From contig NZ_AJYD02000038.1 in NCBI RefSeq assembly GCF_000286835.2, positions 1,406,033-1,470,032 of the forward strand: 64,000 nt of DNA, in the 5' to 3' direction. Source of the stretch: Enterovibrio norvegicus FF-33 (GTDB lineage: Bacteria; Pseudomonadota; Gammaproteobacteria; Enterobacterales; Vibrionaceae). Shown here in pieces: positions 35,758 to 45,685 of this stretch. The position numbers and the translations under genes were made by a program. Positions within the stretch are counted from its first letter, which is position 1. Each line of letters starts with the position of its first letter. The notes beneath the pieces were generated by a model that ran no database searches, was not told the DNA's origin, and saw nothing but the letters and a program-made list of their open reading frames with translations.

Positions 35758-37764
35758 TTATTCGCCCTTTGTAGCAACCGCATCTTCTGCTTCTAGCTTC
35801 TCTGCAACGACAGCAAACTCTCTCGTTGGCTTCCCGACAATAGAGCGGGTAGCCTCTTTGATGTCAGTAATATTCACTTCAATCTGGTCGCCCAGTTGGA
35901 ATTCTTTATTACCGTCAACGGAGATGGTTCCCATATCAGCATTGCATTCAACGCGTTTCTTGTTCTCACAAATCAATGAACCAGGAATAAAGGTCATTGC
36001 GCCATTTTCAAGAAGACGAACACGCATGCCGGCACGGTTGATATCGAAAATTTCAGCCAAGAAAGCTTTCTTTTCTTTTACGCTGTCTTTAAGCAAGCGC
36101 ACATACAACCAGTCAGAAACGTCACGCTCGGCCATGCGATGATGCTTGCGGTGCAGCGCCAGCTCATCGCCAATCAGCTCGTCAGGCGTTTGTGCCGCGG
36201 TTTCGCCACGCACGATCGCTTTAAGTAGGCGATGGTTAACCATATCGCCATACTTACGGATTGGAGATGTCCACGTTGCGTAAACATCCAGACCCATTGC
36301 AAAATGCGGGGCGGGTGCCGTACCCACTTCGCTATATGCTTGATATTTACGAATACGATTGTCCAAGAAGGTGGTCTCTTGAGTGTTCAACCAGCGACGC
36401 AATGCACTGAAACCTTCAACGGTTGCTAGTGTGTCTGCGTTTACGTCACCACCATGTTGGTTGATCATCTCAACGGCATCCGCCATTTTCTCAGTAGAAA
36501 AACCAGCGTGAGTGTTAAACACACCAAAGCCAAAATGCTCACGCAAAGCACGACCTGCACAAATATTCGCGGTGATCATTGCTTCTTCAACCATGCGGTT
36601 GGCAATACGACGTGGGTCAACGTGTATGGCGATAACGTCATTGTCTTCGCTTAACTCAAAACGATAGTCTGGACGGTCAGGGAAGGTCACTGCGTTGGTT
36701 TCACGCCAATTCACACGCGCCTTTGCAAGGCGGTGGAGCGCATTCACTTGCTCTGCAATGACATCTGATGGTTGCCAGTTTTCGCTGTGACCGTTCTCAA
36801 TCCAATCAGACACGTTGTCATACGCTAAACGAGCTTGCGATTTGATGGTGGCTGAAAAGAAAGTGGCGTCTTCGGCAATCGTGCCATCGGCTTGAACGGT
36901 TACACGGCAACAAAGTGCAGGGCGAATTTCTTCTTCACGCAAGGAGCAAAGGTCGTCGCTCAACTCGCGAGGCAACATTGGAATGTTACGACCAGGCAGA
37001 TAGATAGTGAAACCGCGCTCGCGGGCTTGTTTATCAAGTTCTGTGCTTTCGGCAACATATGCTGTTGGGTCAGCAATAGCGATGGTCAGCGTATAGGTAC
37101 CATCTTCGTTCGCTACCGTGTGCAACGCATCGTCCATATCTTTGGTTGAGGCGTTGTCAATAGTGATAAATGGCACTTGGGTCAGATCTTCGCGGATGAG
37201 CGATTCGTCGAGCATTTCCCAATTTGTCTGAGGTGCGGGTTCTTGGTTCGGCAGATCATGCTTTGCCAATGTTACCCACCAAGGTGCACCCTTGTCGTTT
37301 GCGTCAGTGATTTTTTCACTGATTTCACAAAAGAAGCCGTTTTCACCTTTTAAAGGGTGGCGGATAAGTTTCGCCACAACCCAGTCACCGTCAGATAACG
37401 CATCATGACTTAGCCCTTTACACGTCTTAGCACGTATAGCGTCTTTTAGCTGGGGACTGTCAGGGACGACATTTAGATTATTGCGGATCATTTTTACTCG
37501 ACCGATGAATCGAGTAATGGATTGCTCCAATAATTCATCGGGTTCCGCTACTTCTTTCTCTTTTTCGGTGCGGATCAGCGCGACAACCTTGTCACCATGC
37601 ATCACTTTCTTCATGTATACAGGTGGAATGAAGTAGCTGGTTTTATTATCAACTTCAAGAAAACCGAAGCCTTTTTCTGTGGCTTTGATCGTGCCTTCTT
37701 TTTTCGGAATGGTTTCTTTAATTTGCTGTTTTAGTTGTGCTAGTAGCGGATTGTCTTGAAACAT
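35758..37764 (-). CDS. rnb: Exoribonuclease II
   Basis: Processive 3'-to-5' RNA exonuclease (668 aa) for mRNA turnover. The N-terminus [15 protein letters not shown] and [12 protein letters not shown] match E. coli RNase II. The catalytic RNB domain shows [13 protein letters not shown] with the metal-binding Asp cluster, [13 protein letters not shown], and [17 protein letters not shown]; a C-terminal S1 domain follows ([21 protein letters not shown]). Slightly longer than the 644 residues of E. coli, mainly at the acidic C-terminus. Confidence 0.96.
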   Translation of the reverse strand: MFQDNPLLAQLKQQIKETIPKKEGTIKATEKGFGFLEVDNKTSYFIPPVYMKKVMHGDKVVALIRTEKEKEVAEPDELLEQSITRFIGRVKMIRNNLNVVPDSPQLKDAIRAKTCKGLSHDALSDGDWVVAKLIRHPLKGENGFFCEISEKITDANDKGAPWWVTLAKHDLPNQEPAPQTNWEMLDESLIREDLTQVPFITIDNASTKDMDDALHTVANEDGTYTLTIAIADPTAYVAESTELDKQARERGFTIYLPGRNIPMLPRELSDDLCSLREEEIRPALCCRVTVQADGTIAEDATFFSATIKSQARLAYDNVSDWIENGHSENWQPSDVIAEQVNALHRLAKARVNWRETNAVTFPDRPDYRFELSEDNDVIAIHVDPRRIANRMVEEAMITANICAGRALREHFGFGVFNTHAGFSTEKMADAVEMINQHGGDVNADTLATVEGFSALRRWLNTQETTFLDNRIRKYQAYSEVGTAPAPHFAMGLDVYATWTSPIRKYGDMVNHRLLKAIVRGETAAQTPDELIGDELALHRKHHRMAERDVSDWLYVRLLKDSVKEKKAFLAEIFDINRAGMRVRLLENGAMTFIPGSLICENKKRVECNADMGTISVDGNKEFQLGDQIEVNITDIKEATRSIVGKPTREFAVVAEKLEAEDAVATKGE

Positions 37765-37959
37765 TAGCCTGATCTCAGAGTGTGAACCGCAACACTATAC
37801 GTATTCAAGACATTAAAACCAAGACGTGTGTCCTAACAACTTGCTCAATAACACAGGCTAAAACTTCGTGGCGCATCTCAAAGTTGATGTAACAGCAATG
37901 CGAAATTTGATTCGGATGACAGAATGGGTTCAGTCGATGTTGTGTGAGTGGGTGTGCAC

Positions 37960-39624
37960 ATGGAAAGTGCTGAATTAGAGCGTCAGATTGAAAAAATAGG
38001 GACGAATGACACCCTTGAATCCTGGTGTAAGTGTGTCTTTGAGCAACTAAGAAAACAAAACGGCATCAAGAACATCGCGTTGTTTGTTTGGGGAAATGAC
38101 GTGCTTCGGCTTGCTGCAAGTCAAACGCAGCATGTGTTTAGTTTTTACGCCAATTTTAAGCCCGTTGAAGAATACAGCGGCTATTTCATTGACTGGCCAC
38201 TTCTCGCCAAAAAATATCACGACGAATTTTCATTTGTATCTGAATTACCCTTTCATGGCGGATGGCAAAAAAATCATGTCATGTGGGAGCACGCTGTTAT
38301 TCCCCTGACCAAAAGTGACTGTTTACTGGGTTTTGTTCTGGTTGAGATTGATATACCAAACGAAATCAGAACGCTGCGTCGAGAAGCGTTCAATTGGCTT
38401 CGCCAAGATGCTGCCTTTCAGTTGAAATGCAAGGTCCTCAAACACCAACTCACGCAGATGCAACTCTCTAAAAAGCAAAACGAGTTGAACCTAGCCTTAA
38501 ACAATCGCACCTTATCTTCTCAGCTCACCTACTTAAAAAGCCTTCACGAAATATCGCTTCGATTCACCAAAGCAACGACGACACATTCTCTGTGTCGAAT
38601 CGCGATTGAGCTGGGACGAGATCGACTCCAAATCGATCGAATGGGCATTTTTCTTTGTGATATGGAAACGTTGAAAATGTGGGGGACATGGGGAACTGAT
38701 CCCCATGGCAATGTGGTTGACCGATCTGATTTTTGTCAGGAGATGCCCAACAGTCTGTTTATTGAAGAAGCGTTTACTCGGAAAAACGAATTGATTGTGA
38801 AAGAAAACGTGCCTCTTTATTTCGGATTAGAGGAAGTCGGGATTGGTTGGAACATCATGATGGCGATGTGGGACCGGGACGAGTGTATCGGTTGGCTCGC
38901 GGCTGATAATTTGATTTATCGTTCAGTATTGGACGAACCAAAGAAAGAAGCGATTAAATTACTTGCGGCGTCGGTGTGTCAGAAAATTATTAAATTGCGC
39001 GAAACAGAGTCAGCCAATGCGAGATTCTCTGAGCTTCAGATTGTGCACAAGGATCAAGCAAAAGAGTTGGCACAATTAAGACGGGAATTGTCAGGAACCA
39101 AGCAACAGGGACTGTGGGCAAATATCACAGATTTCCGTACTGGTTTACCGAATGAAAAACACTTGGCGCTGAGTTTATCCGGTTTTGTCTCACAGGTTCG
39201 AAAGCAAAAAGCATCTCTTGCTGTCATATCCATTGCGATAGATTTTTTCCGCGCGTATGAGAAAAAGTATGGCGTGGACTCGACTGATCGAATGTTGCGG
39301 TTAATTACAGCATCGATCGAAGACAATTTGGTGGAGCTGGAATCTAGCCATTTGGTGACAACGTCACCGGGTGAATTTGTTGTTTTAGTGCAATATGATG
39401 ATGAAGTTGAGATACGCGAGTTGGCTGAAAAGATTGTCAATTCAGTTTGTCATCTCAACATTAGCAGCAAAACATCAACAATTTACCAACGCATTACGTT
39501 GAGTGCTGGTGTTCATCTGTGTGGTGTTTCGTTGTTTACCAAGCAAAGTACGTTGCTTAAAAAAGCGGAAAAACAACGCATGATGGCGAAGAAATTGGGG
39601 AGAAATCGGGTCTGTGTTGACTAA
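37960..39624 (+). CDS. GAF-GGDEF-like protein with degenerate active site
   Basis: A cytoplasmic protein of 554 residues. The first 160 residues form an uncharacterised sensory region, residues about 175-330 a GAF-like domain after a short coiled coil (SQLTYLKSLHEISLRFTKAT), and the last 160 a GGDEF-type fold. The catalytic motif is replaced by SPGEF (in TTSPGEFVVLVQYDD), and no RxxD inhibitory site is evident, so diguanylate cyclase activity is unlikely. It may be a c-di-GMP-insensitive signalling adaptor. GTG 37948 could add four residues. Confidence 0.85.
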   Translation: MESAELERQIEKIGTNDTLESWCKCVFEQLRKQNGIKNIALFVWGNDVLRLAASQTQHVFSFYANFKPVEEYSGYFIDWPLLAKKYHDEFSFVSELPFHGGWQKNHVMWEHAVIPLTKSDCLLGFVLVEIDIPNEIRTLRREAFNWLRQDAAFQLKCKVLKHQLTQMQLSKKQNELNLALNNRTLSSQLTYLKSLHEISLRFTKATTTHSLCRIAIELGRDRLQIDRMGIFLCDMETLKMWGTWGTDPHGNVVDRSDFCQEMPNSLFIEEAFTRKNELIVKENVPLYFGLEEVGIGWNIMMAMWDRDECIGWLAADNLIYRSVLDEPKKEAIKLLAASVCQKIIKLRETESANARFSELQIVHKDQAKELAQLRRELSGTKQQGLWANITDFRTGLPNEKHLALSLSGFVSQVRKQKASLAVISIAIDFFRAYEKKYGVDSTDRMLRLITASIEDNLVELESSHLVTTSPGEFVVLVQYDDEVEIRELAEKIVNSVCHLNISSKTSTIYQRITLSAGVHLCGVSLFTKQSTLLKKAEKQRMMAKKLGRNRVCVD

Positions 39625-39929
39625 AAAGTGATAGGTGCTGTGCGACCTCATGCCTAAATTAACGACAATTTGCTAGTGAATTAGGCTATTGCAGTCAAAA
39701 AGTCGACAGTCGAGGAAAAAATTGTGAACTTGTTCAATTTTTTCTGGCTTTTTTTGGTTTATTAGCGCAGAATTCTGACCCTTATTTGTCGAGGCCCGTA
39801 GCGTTAGTTACTGTTGCAGAGAGTAGGAAGTCATTGTCGTAAACAATAATGACCCTGCATCAGTAAAATATAACAGTACGAAACCGCTAGCAGGGGCCCC
39901 GTTACTTTAGTCTATATATTGGGATCCCA
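39625..39929. other. Upstream region and probable long leader of deaD
   Basis: About 300 bases. A hairpin with arms GAAAAAATTG and CAATTTTTTC at 39716-39746, followed by a T-rich stretch, probably ends the GGDEF-like gene. The rest is likely promoter and 5' leader of deaD; E. coli deaD also has a long leader that matters for cold-shock expression. Confidence 0.45.
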
Positions 39930-41822
39930 ATGCAAGATACCGTTACTGAATTTCGTCAGCTAGATCTGTCTGAAAACCTTCTTTCCGCTTTAGATTCAAT
40001 TGGCTTCGTATCACCAACGCCAATCCAAGCGGCTTCGATTCCTCTTCTATTGACTGGTGCTGATGCACTGGGCAAGGCGCAAACCGGTACAGGTAAAACT
40101 GCCGCGTTTTCACTGCCAGTTCTTAACAAAATCGATCTGAACCAGCACAAGCCACAAGCTATTGTTATGGCGCCTACTCGTGAGCTCGCTATTCAGGTTG
40201 CAGCAGAAGTTAAATTGCTGGGTAAAAACATCGCTGGCCTGAAAGTGCTAGAGATCTACGGTGGTGCTTCTATCGTTGATCAAATGCGTGCTCTACGTTC
40301 AGGTGCTCACATTGTTGTTGGTACTCCTGGCCGTGTTAAAGACCTTATCAACCGTGAACGTCTGCAACTAGACGAAGTGAAAACTTTCGTTCTAGATGAA
40401 GCTGATGAAATGTTGAAAATGGGCTTTGTTGACGACGTGACTTGGATCATGGAACAAGCGCCAGAAACTGCACAACGTGTGTTGTTCTCTGCAACCATGC
40501 CACCGATCGTAAAAGAAATCGTTGACCGTTTCCTTCGCGATCCAGCTCGTATTGATGTAGCTGGTAGCAACCGTACTGTTGAGAAAGTAGAACAGCAATA
40601 CTGGGTAGTGAAAGGCGTAGAAAAAGACGAAGCAATGTCTCGTCTTCTTGAAACCGAAGAAACTGACGCATCTATCGTATTCGTACGTACTCGTCAGGAT
40701 ACCGAGCGTCTGGCTGATTGGTTGCAAGCACGTGGCTTTAAAGCTGCTGCATTGCACGGTGATATTCCTCAGTCTCTTCGTGAGCGCACTGTTGATCACA
40801 TCAAACGTGGTGTTATCGATATTCTTGTTGCGACTGATGTTGTTGCTCGTGGTCTTGATGTTCCACGTATCACTCACGTATTCAACTACGACATCCCATT
40901 TGATGTTGAGTCGTATATTCACCGTATTGGCCGTACTGGCCGTGCTGGTCGTGCAGGTAAAGCGATTCTGTTGGTTCGCACCAACCAAATCCGCATGCTG
41001 CGCACCATTGAGCGTGTCACTTCTACTCGTATGGAAGAAATTCAACTTCCAATGCGCGACAAGGTTGCAGAAGCACGTCTTGCTGCACTTGCTGCTGACC
41101 TGCTTGAGCAGAAAGAGCAAGAAAGCTTAGAAGCATTTGTCGGTCTAATCGAGAAGCTTCAAGAGCAAATCGAAGTAGATACTGCAACGCTAGCTGCAAT
41201 GTTGCTTCAGCGTCAACAAGGTAAGCGTCCGTTGTTCTACACCGGTCCTGACCCAATGCTTTCTGCTATCGAGCGCGAAAACAAACGTCGTGAATCACGT
41301 CGTGATGAGCGCCCTCGTGACGGCAGCCGTCCAGAGCGTGGTGCTGATCGCGGTGAGCGTCGTAGCTACAATGCTGCAGATTGGGATACTTACCAACTGC
41401 AAGTTGGCCGTGACCAAGGCGTTCAGGTTAAAGATATCGTTGGCGCTATCGCAAACGAACTTGGCCTAGAGAAGCAATTCATTGGTTCTATCAAGTTGGC
41501 AACTGGCCATACTTACGTTCAATTGCCGAAGAAAATGCCTAATGAAATTATGGCGCAACTTAAGCAACTGCGTATTCGCCAGAAAGCAACTGACGCACAA
41601 CTGGTAGAAGGTCATGTGAACATGGAGCCGCCACGTCGTCGTACTGGTGGTGACCGCAATGGTGGCGCTAACGCTGGTGGCGGTGCACGTCGTTTTGATG
41701 AGCGCGGACCTCGCGGTGGCAACGGTGGCAAGCCTTCTGGTGAGCGTCGTTTCAATCGTGACCGTGGTGGTAACGGTCGTCCAGCTGCAGCTCGCACTGA
41801 CCGTCGTCCAGCAGACGCATAA
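39930..41822 (+). CDS. deaD: ATP-dependent DEAD-box RNA helicase DeaD (CsdA)
   Basis: RNA helicase (630 aa) for ribosome assembly and mRNA decay in the cold. Helicase motifs are AQTGTGKT, PTRELAIQ, DEAD in VLDEADEMLKMGF, SAT, and HRIGRTGRAGR. The DbpA-type RNA-binding domain lies around residues 485-560 (VQVKDIVGAIANELGLEKQFIG), and the tail is Arg/Gly-rich. Codon use is strongly biased toward CGT and GTT-type codons, unlike its neighbours, consistent with high expression. Confidence 0.96.
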   Translation: MQDTVTEFRQLDLSENLLSALDSIGFVSPTPIQAASIPLLLTGADALGKAQTGTGKTAAFSLPVLNKIDLNQHKPQAIVMAPTRELAIQVAAEVKLLGKNIAGLKVLEIYGGASIVDQMRALRSGAHIVVGTPGRVKDLINRERLQLDEVKTFVLDEADEMLKMGFVDDVTWIMEQAPETAQRVLFSATMPPIVKEIVDRFLRDPARIDVAGSNRTVEKVEQQYWVVKGVEKDEAMSRLLETEETDASIVFVRTRQDTERLADWLQARGFKAAALHGDIPQSLRERTVDHIKRGVIDILVATDVVARGLDVPRITHVFNYDIPFDVESYIHRIGRTGRAGRAGKAILLVRTNQIRMLRTIERVTSTRMEEIQLPMRDKVAEARLAALAADLLEQKEQESLEAFVGLIEKLQEQIEVDTATLAAMLLQRQQGKRPLFYTGPDPMLSAIERENKRRESRRDERPRDGSRPERGADRGERRSYNAADWDTYQLQVGRDQGVQVKDIVGAIANELGLEKQFIGSIKLATGHTYVQLPKKMPNEIMAQLKQLRIRQKATDAQLVEGHVNMEPPRRRTGGDRNGGANAGGGARRFDERGPRGGNGGKPSGERRFNRDRGGNGRPAAARTDRRPADA

Positions 41823-41840
41823 TCTGTTGTAAATGACATT

Positions 41841-41868
41841 AAAAAGCCGACGAAAGTCGGCTTTTTTG
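41841..41868 (+). terminator. Terminator of deaD
   Basis: AAAAAGCCGAC-GAAA-GTCGGCTTTTTT, 18 bases after the deaD stop. Confidence 0.9.
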
Positions 41869-42015
41869 TGCCTGTTATATTTTAGGATATCAGAGACTCA
41901 ATAATAAATGAGTTCCAAAGATTGGGACGTTGTCTCCACCAATGTGGGACTATATTATTGATACAGCAAGCCTAAACTGGGTATGACCAGTGTTTCCCTG
42001 TTTGAGGATTGTCTT

Positions 42016-42678
42016 ATGCTGAATATGCAGTTTGATAGACGGGTGATTATCAATGCCAATGATCTCGCTTGGCAGCCTTCACCTATGGATGGCGTACTTC
42101 GTAAACCTTTGGCACGTGAAGAGGAAGAACGAGGGCACGCAACAAGTATCGTAAAGTATGCGCCTAAGAGTGTATTCAAACATCACGAACATCCGCTTGG
42201 AGAAGAAATTCTTGTCCTAGATGGTGTGTTTTCTGATGAATTTGGCGATTACCCTGCTGGAACGTATATCCGCAACCCTGCCGGAACCTCTCACACGCCA
42301 TTTAGTCATGTTGGCTGCACACTCCTCGTTAAGCTTCATCAGTTTTCTGCTAATGATCACCATCAGATACGAATAGACACCCGTGATGACAAACATTGGA
42401 TTGATGGACAAGGCCGTTTAAGAATGCTGCTGCTTCATGAATTTAATGGTGAACAAGTCGCAATGATCCGTTGGCCTGCTGGTCAGCATTTTTTCTCTAT
42501 CTCTCATTTTTGTGGAGAAGAAATCTTGGTGCTTAGTGGTGAGTATCGAGATGAATATGGAAAGTACCCAGCTGGGACTTGGCTTCGCAATCCGCATATG
42601 TTCGAATACAACCCATTTGCCGAAGAAGATACCTTGTTGTGGGTGAAAGTTGGCCACCTTCCTTATCCTGTTGGGTAA
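42016..42678 (+). CDS. Double-cupin (ChrR-type cupin) protein
   Basis: A 220-residue protein made of two tandem cupin units. Unit 1 has FKHHEHPLGEEILVLDGVFSDEFGDYPAGTYIRNPAG, unit 2 has GQHFFSISHFCGEEILVLSGEYRDEYGKYPAGTWLRNP. Metal ligands (His-x-His ... Glu) are complete in unit 1, but unit 2 has Ser/His/Cys changes. The cupin part resembles the C-terminal domain of anti-sigma factor ChrR, but the zinc-binding anti-sigma domain is absent, so it is not an anti-sigma factor by sequence. ATG 42016 after GAGGA. Confidence 0.8.
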   Translation: MLNMQFDRRVIINANDLAWQPSPMDGVLRKPLAREEEERGHATSIVKYAPKSVFKHHEHPLGEEILVLDGVFSDEFGDYPAGTYIRNPAGTSHTPFSHVGCTLLVKLHQFSANDHHQIRIDTRDDKHWIDGQGRLRMLLLHEFNGEQVAMIRWPAGQHFFSISHFCGEEILVLSGEYRDEYGKYPAGTWLRNPHMFEYNPFAEEDTLLWVKVGHLPYPVG

Positions 42679-42694
42679 CGCAACCTGCTAAGCT

Positions 42695-42708
42695 TGAAAG
42701 CGCTTTCT
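42695..42708. promoter_or_regulatory. LacI-family-type operator between cupin and GGDEF genes
   Basis: TGAAAGCGCTTTCT, the same core palindrome as at 26589 and 26883. An imperfect second site (AGCGCTTTCT) follows at 42790-42799, close to the start of the PAS-GGDEF gene. Confidence 0.55.
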
Positions 42709-42838
42709 TACCGTGTGGCTTAATACTGATACAGATGTCTTCTCACTATACCGCTAGTATATTGCTTGAGTGTTTAGCTCGATAATTCGAGCGCTTTCTT
42801 GATTGTGCCTCAGTAACGCTAGGATATGATGGACTCGG

Positions 42839-44458
42839 ATGTTTCAGACTCAAAATCAATCACAGATGCTGTACTTCGATATCGCACCTGTCCCGATGCT
42901 CATTCTCAATGAGCTAGGTGAAATAGTTCATAGCAATCGCGAGTGTCAAAACATATTGCGGTTCGAGCAAACGAGCAGTCATATTGATGATTGTCTTTCT
43001 GCGGGCGTTTGGTTGGACATTAAACGCCACTTCTCAATGCCACCTGTTTTTACGCCACCTGAGCCTTTCAGCAAGGTCATCAAGTTCACGTGTTCCAATG
43101 CCTCCTATTCTTTGAACGTAAGCGTTGCCGATACCTCTTCTGGTGTTACCTACGTTGCCGCACTTACCTTGCATTCAAAAGAAGTTGCTCCAGGCGGCGT
43201 TGCCATGGACAGACTCCCGTTCGGTATGGCAGTAGTAGACTCTGATGGTCATTTTCTTGATATGAATCAAGCATTTTATCAGCTGTTGGGCTACCGAGAA
43301 GAAGAACTCAAAACGAAAAAAGACTTTGACCTTACCTATGTGTCAGATGCCAATAGCGAAAAACCACTGAGACATAATTTGATAGGGCGTGGTGGACAGC
43401 AGTATCACGTAGACAAGAGATATATACATAAACATGGCCACCAACTTTGGGTGAGAACTTTTGTCTCTGCGGTATCTGATGATGTGTCGGGTGATATGAA
43501 ATTTATCATCTCCGTTTTTGATATTCATGAAGAAAAACAGCTTCAAGATGTTATCGCGACGTCTGAAAGACGGTTTCGTGTGATTGCAGAAAATGTCAGT
43601 TCCGTTGTTTGGATATCCGGCGCCGATCCGATGCGACTTTTCTACGTGAACAAATGCTATGACAACGTATGGGAAGAATCAGCCGAGTCGCTTTACGGTG
43701 ATCCTCGCGCATTTCTTAAAAAGATCCACCCTGCAGAGAGAGAGCTAGCATCGGTCACCAGATTCTCATCGTCTACGGATTCATGGAATGTGAACTATCG
43801 ATTGCTATTTCCTGACGGGCGCATTAAACACATTCGTGATAGCGGTCATTGCGTCTTTGATGGCAATAGTGAGCTTATTTACCGCGTGGGTACACTGACA
43901 GACATTACGTCAGAAATTGTTCAACGGGACAACGTGGTGACAATGGCGCAACAATTACGTCAATTGGTTGAGTACGACTCTTTGACAGGGATTAAGTCTC
44001 GCCACGCCATCATGAATGATATTCGAGAAACCTATCAGCAATTTTCAATGACGGGTGACCCTTCAATGCTTGTGTATATTGACGCAGATGGGTTCAAAGG
44101 CATTAATGATTCATTTGGTCATGAGGTCGGCGATCAAGTGTTGGTAAAGATCGCAGAGCATCTGACCAGCAATATTCGTGATTCTGATGTGGCTGGACGG
44201 ATAGGTGGTGATGAATTCGTTGTCCTTTTACGCCATACCGCTCAATCTGAAGTGCCTCAGATACTGGAAAGACTCTGTCGGGATATCAACTCGGAGGGAC
44301 TACCAATTAACATTGCTGTGACCCTAAGTTTGGGTGAAAAAGAACTATGTTCAAACATTTTATCAGCAGAACAATGGCTTAGTGAAGCAGATCAAACGAT
44401 GTACCATAATAAGCGAGAGAAGAAGAAAGCGCGTAGCCAGCATCTAAGCACGTTGTGA
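42839..44458 (+). CDS. PAS-domain diguanylate cyclase
   Basis: Cytoplasmic sensor of 539 residues that should make c-di-GMP from GTP. At least two PAS domains are visible (about residues 125-235 with PFGMAVVDSDGHFLDMNQAFYQLLGY, and 240-365 with NYRLLFPDGRIKHIRDSGHCVFDG); the first 100 residues are another PAS-like region. The C-terminal GGDEF domain is intact, with the signature GGDEF preceded by the inhibitory RxxD site five residues upstream (RDSDVAGRIGGDEF). Active enzyme with product inhibition is expected. Confidence 0.93.
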   Translation: MFQTQNQSQMLYFDIAPVPMLILNELGEIVHSNRECQNILRFEQTSSHIDDCLSAGVWLDIKRHFSMPPVFTPPEPFSKVIKFTCSNASYSLNVSVADTSSGVTYVAALTLHSKEVAPGGVAMDRLPFGMAVVDSDGHFLDMNQAFYQLLGYREEELKTKKDFDLTYVSDANSEKPLRHNLIGRGGQQYHVDKRYIHKHGHQLWVRTFVSAVSDDVSGDMKFIISVFDIHEEKQLQDVIATSERRFRVIAENVSSVVWISGADPMRLFYVNKCYDNVWEESAESLYGDPRAFLKKIHPAERELASVTRFSSSTDSWNVNYRLLFPDGRIKHIRDSGHCVFDGNSELIYRVGTLTDITSEIVQRDNVVTMAQQLRQLVEYDSLTGIKSRHAIMNDIRETYQQFSMTGDPSMLVYIDADGFKGINDSFGHEVGDQVLVKIAEHLTSNIRDSDVAGRIGGDEFVVLLRHTAQSEVPQILERLCRDINSEGLPINIAVTLSLGEKELCSNILSAEQWLSEADQTMYHNKREKKKARSQHLSTL

Positions 44459-44569
44459 CAAGTAAAGTACTAGCACTTTAAGCTGATACAGTTCAGTTGT
44501 TGTTAAAATGAGACATATCTCTGTATTGCTTCGGCGTATTCTCTTAGTTGAATAACAGGGGGATTGTTT

Positions 44570-45238
44570 ATGCAGAGCGTTGTTGAAGTATTTGGTACAG
44601 CACTAGCCAGCTATTACAACGGCAATAAATCAGGGAAACTTATTGTGAGGGAAAATAATGGAACGTCTGTGATACCGACGTCCGATTTTTTCCGCCGCCC
44701 TGAGGACGTTGCCACAGATAGAATTGCACTCTCGTATTGTCGACGAAGTGTCTTAAACATCGGCGCAAACGGTGGAGAGCATTCGCTGTTTCTTGTCGCT
44801 AAGGGTATCAAAGTTATCTCCGTCGACAGCTCTCCAATAGCGTGTGCCATCATGCATCAGCGTGGGGTTCCGTCAGTGATATGTGGTCACTTGTTTGATC
44901 AACACCCCATGTTTGACCGCACTTTTACGTGGTTAGCATTACGCGGCGTGATTGGGCAACTGGGTAACATCAGAAACTTTTTTCACTTCCTCGATTTGGC
45001 TCATCGCAATCTTTACCCAGGGGGGCGTTTAATTCTCAGTTCTGAAAACCTGAAATATGAAGGTTATCGAACGCGTCACTTAACTTTTGAATTTGACGGT
45101 CGAGTCAGTGAAGAAGTGCCATGGTTTGATGTGGGAATGTCGACGCTGAGACGTGTTGCTGAAAGTAAGAACTTTAATTGTCGTGTTGTCTATTGTGATG
45201 ACAGTAACAAGTATGTGGCATTACTGACTAAGAAATAA
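44570..45238 (+). CDS. SAM-dependent methyltransferase
   Basis: A 222-residue class I methyltransferase. Motif I is a variant, VLNIGANGGEHSLFLVAKG, followed by an acidic residue at the end of strand 2 (ISVDSSP) and LYPGGRLILSSE near motif III. The acceptor is unknown. ATG 44570 follows GGGGGA. Single gene ended near a 16-bp inverted repeat. Confidence 0.8.
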   Translation: MQSVVEVFGTALASYYNGNKSGKLIVRENNGTSVIPTSDFFRRPEDVATDRIALSYCRRSVLNIGANGGEHSLFLVAKGIKVISVDSSPIACAIMHQRGVPSVICGHLFDQHPMFDRTFTWLALRGVIGQLGNIRNFFHFLDLAHRNLYPGGRLILSSENLKYEGYRTRHLTFEFDGRVSEEVPWFDVGMSTLRRVAESKNFNCRVVYCDDSNKYVALLTKK

Positions 45239-45249
45239 TAATGTGACGT

Positions 45250-45287
45250 TGTCACTATTGTGGTTATGCAGAACCACAATAGTGACA
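45250..45287. repeat. Perfect 16-bp inverted repeat after the methyltransferase gene
   Basis: TGTCACTATTGTGGTT and its exact complement around loop ATGCAG, 11 bases after the stop. Neither side has a T-run, so it may be an RNA-stabilising hairpin or a protein site rather than a classic terminator. Confidence 0.8.
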
Positions 45288-45314
45288 GACTGATAAGTAC
45301 ACAAATCGAAATTG

Positions 45315-45346
45315 AAAAATGGGGCTGATCACAGCCCCATAATTTT
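45315..45346. terminator. Bidirectional terminator
   Basis: Stem TGGGGCTG / CAGCCCCA with loop ATCA, A-rich before and T-rich after on both strands. It overlaps the stop codon of the DUF3283-like gene. Confidence 0.8.
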
Positions 45347-45535
45347 TGAATATTTTTCTACACAGTTTACAAAATGCGCACGCTCATCTTCGTTGTTCAA
45401 CGCCTGTGCTTGCTGCGTAAACGTACTTCTTTCGGCCAATGCATTTTTTACCTGCCAAACAGCATAAGACGCTTGTTTGTCTAATTCTATTTTTTGTTTT
45501 TCATCCGCAGGAAGCAGGGCAAGGTTGTAGCTCAT
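45329..45535 (-). CDS. DUF3283-like small protein
   Basis: A 68-residue helical protein (SYNLALLPADEKQKIELDKQASYAVWQ and EDERAHFVNCVEKYSKIMGL). It resembles the small DUF3283 family known from Vibrionaceae; function unknown. The start at 45535 is chosen because it gives the family N-terminus; 45550 would add five residues. Confidence 0.65.
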   Translation of the reverse strand: MSYNLALLPADEKQKIELDKQASYAVWQVKNALAERSTFTQQAQALNNEDERAHFVNCVEKYSKIMGL

Positions 45536-45685
45536 GGTAAATCTCATCATCTGATTAACGGCGTTACCATAGCGAAGAGTGAGAAGAGAGACAAGTGCTT
45601 ACGCAGCCCTTACGGTTAACTGACACAGTAAATGGTATTTTCCCTAATATTGCCTTATCAAATGGGTAGGTAGTAGAGGGAAACA

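Noticed and set aside
42016..42678. ChrR anti-sigma factor
   Set aside because: Only cupin-like domains are present; the N-terminal zinc anti-sigma domain and a partner sigma factor gene are absent.
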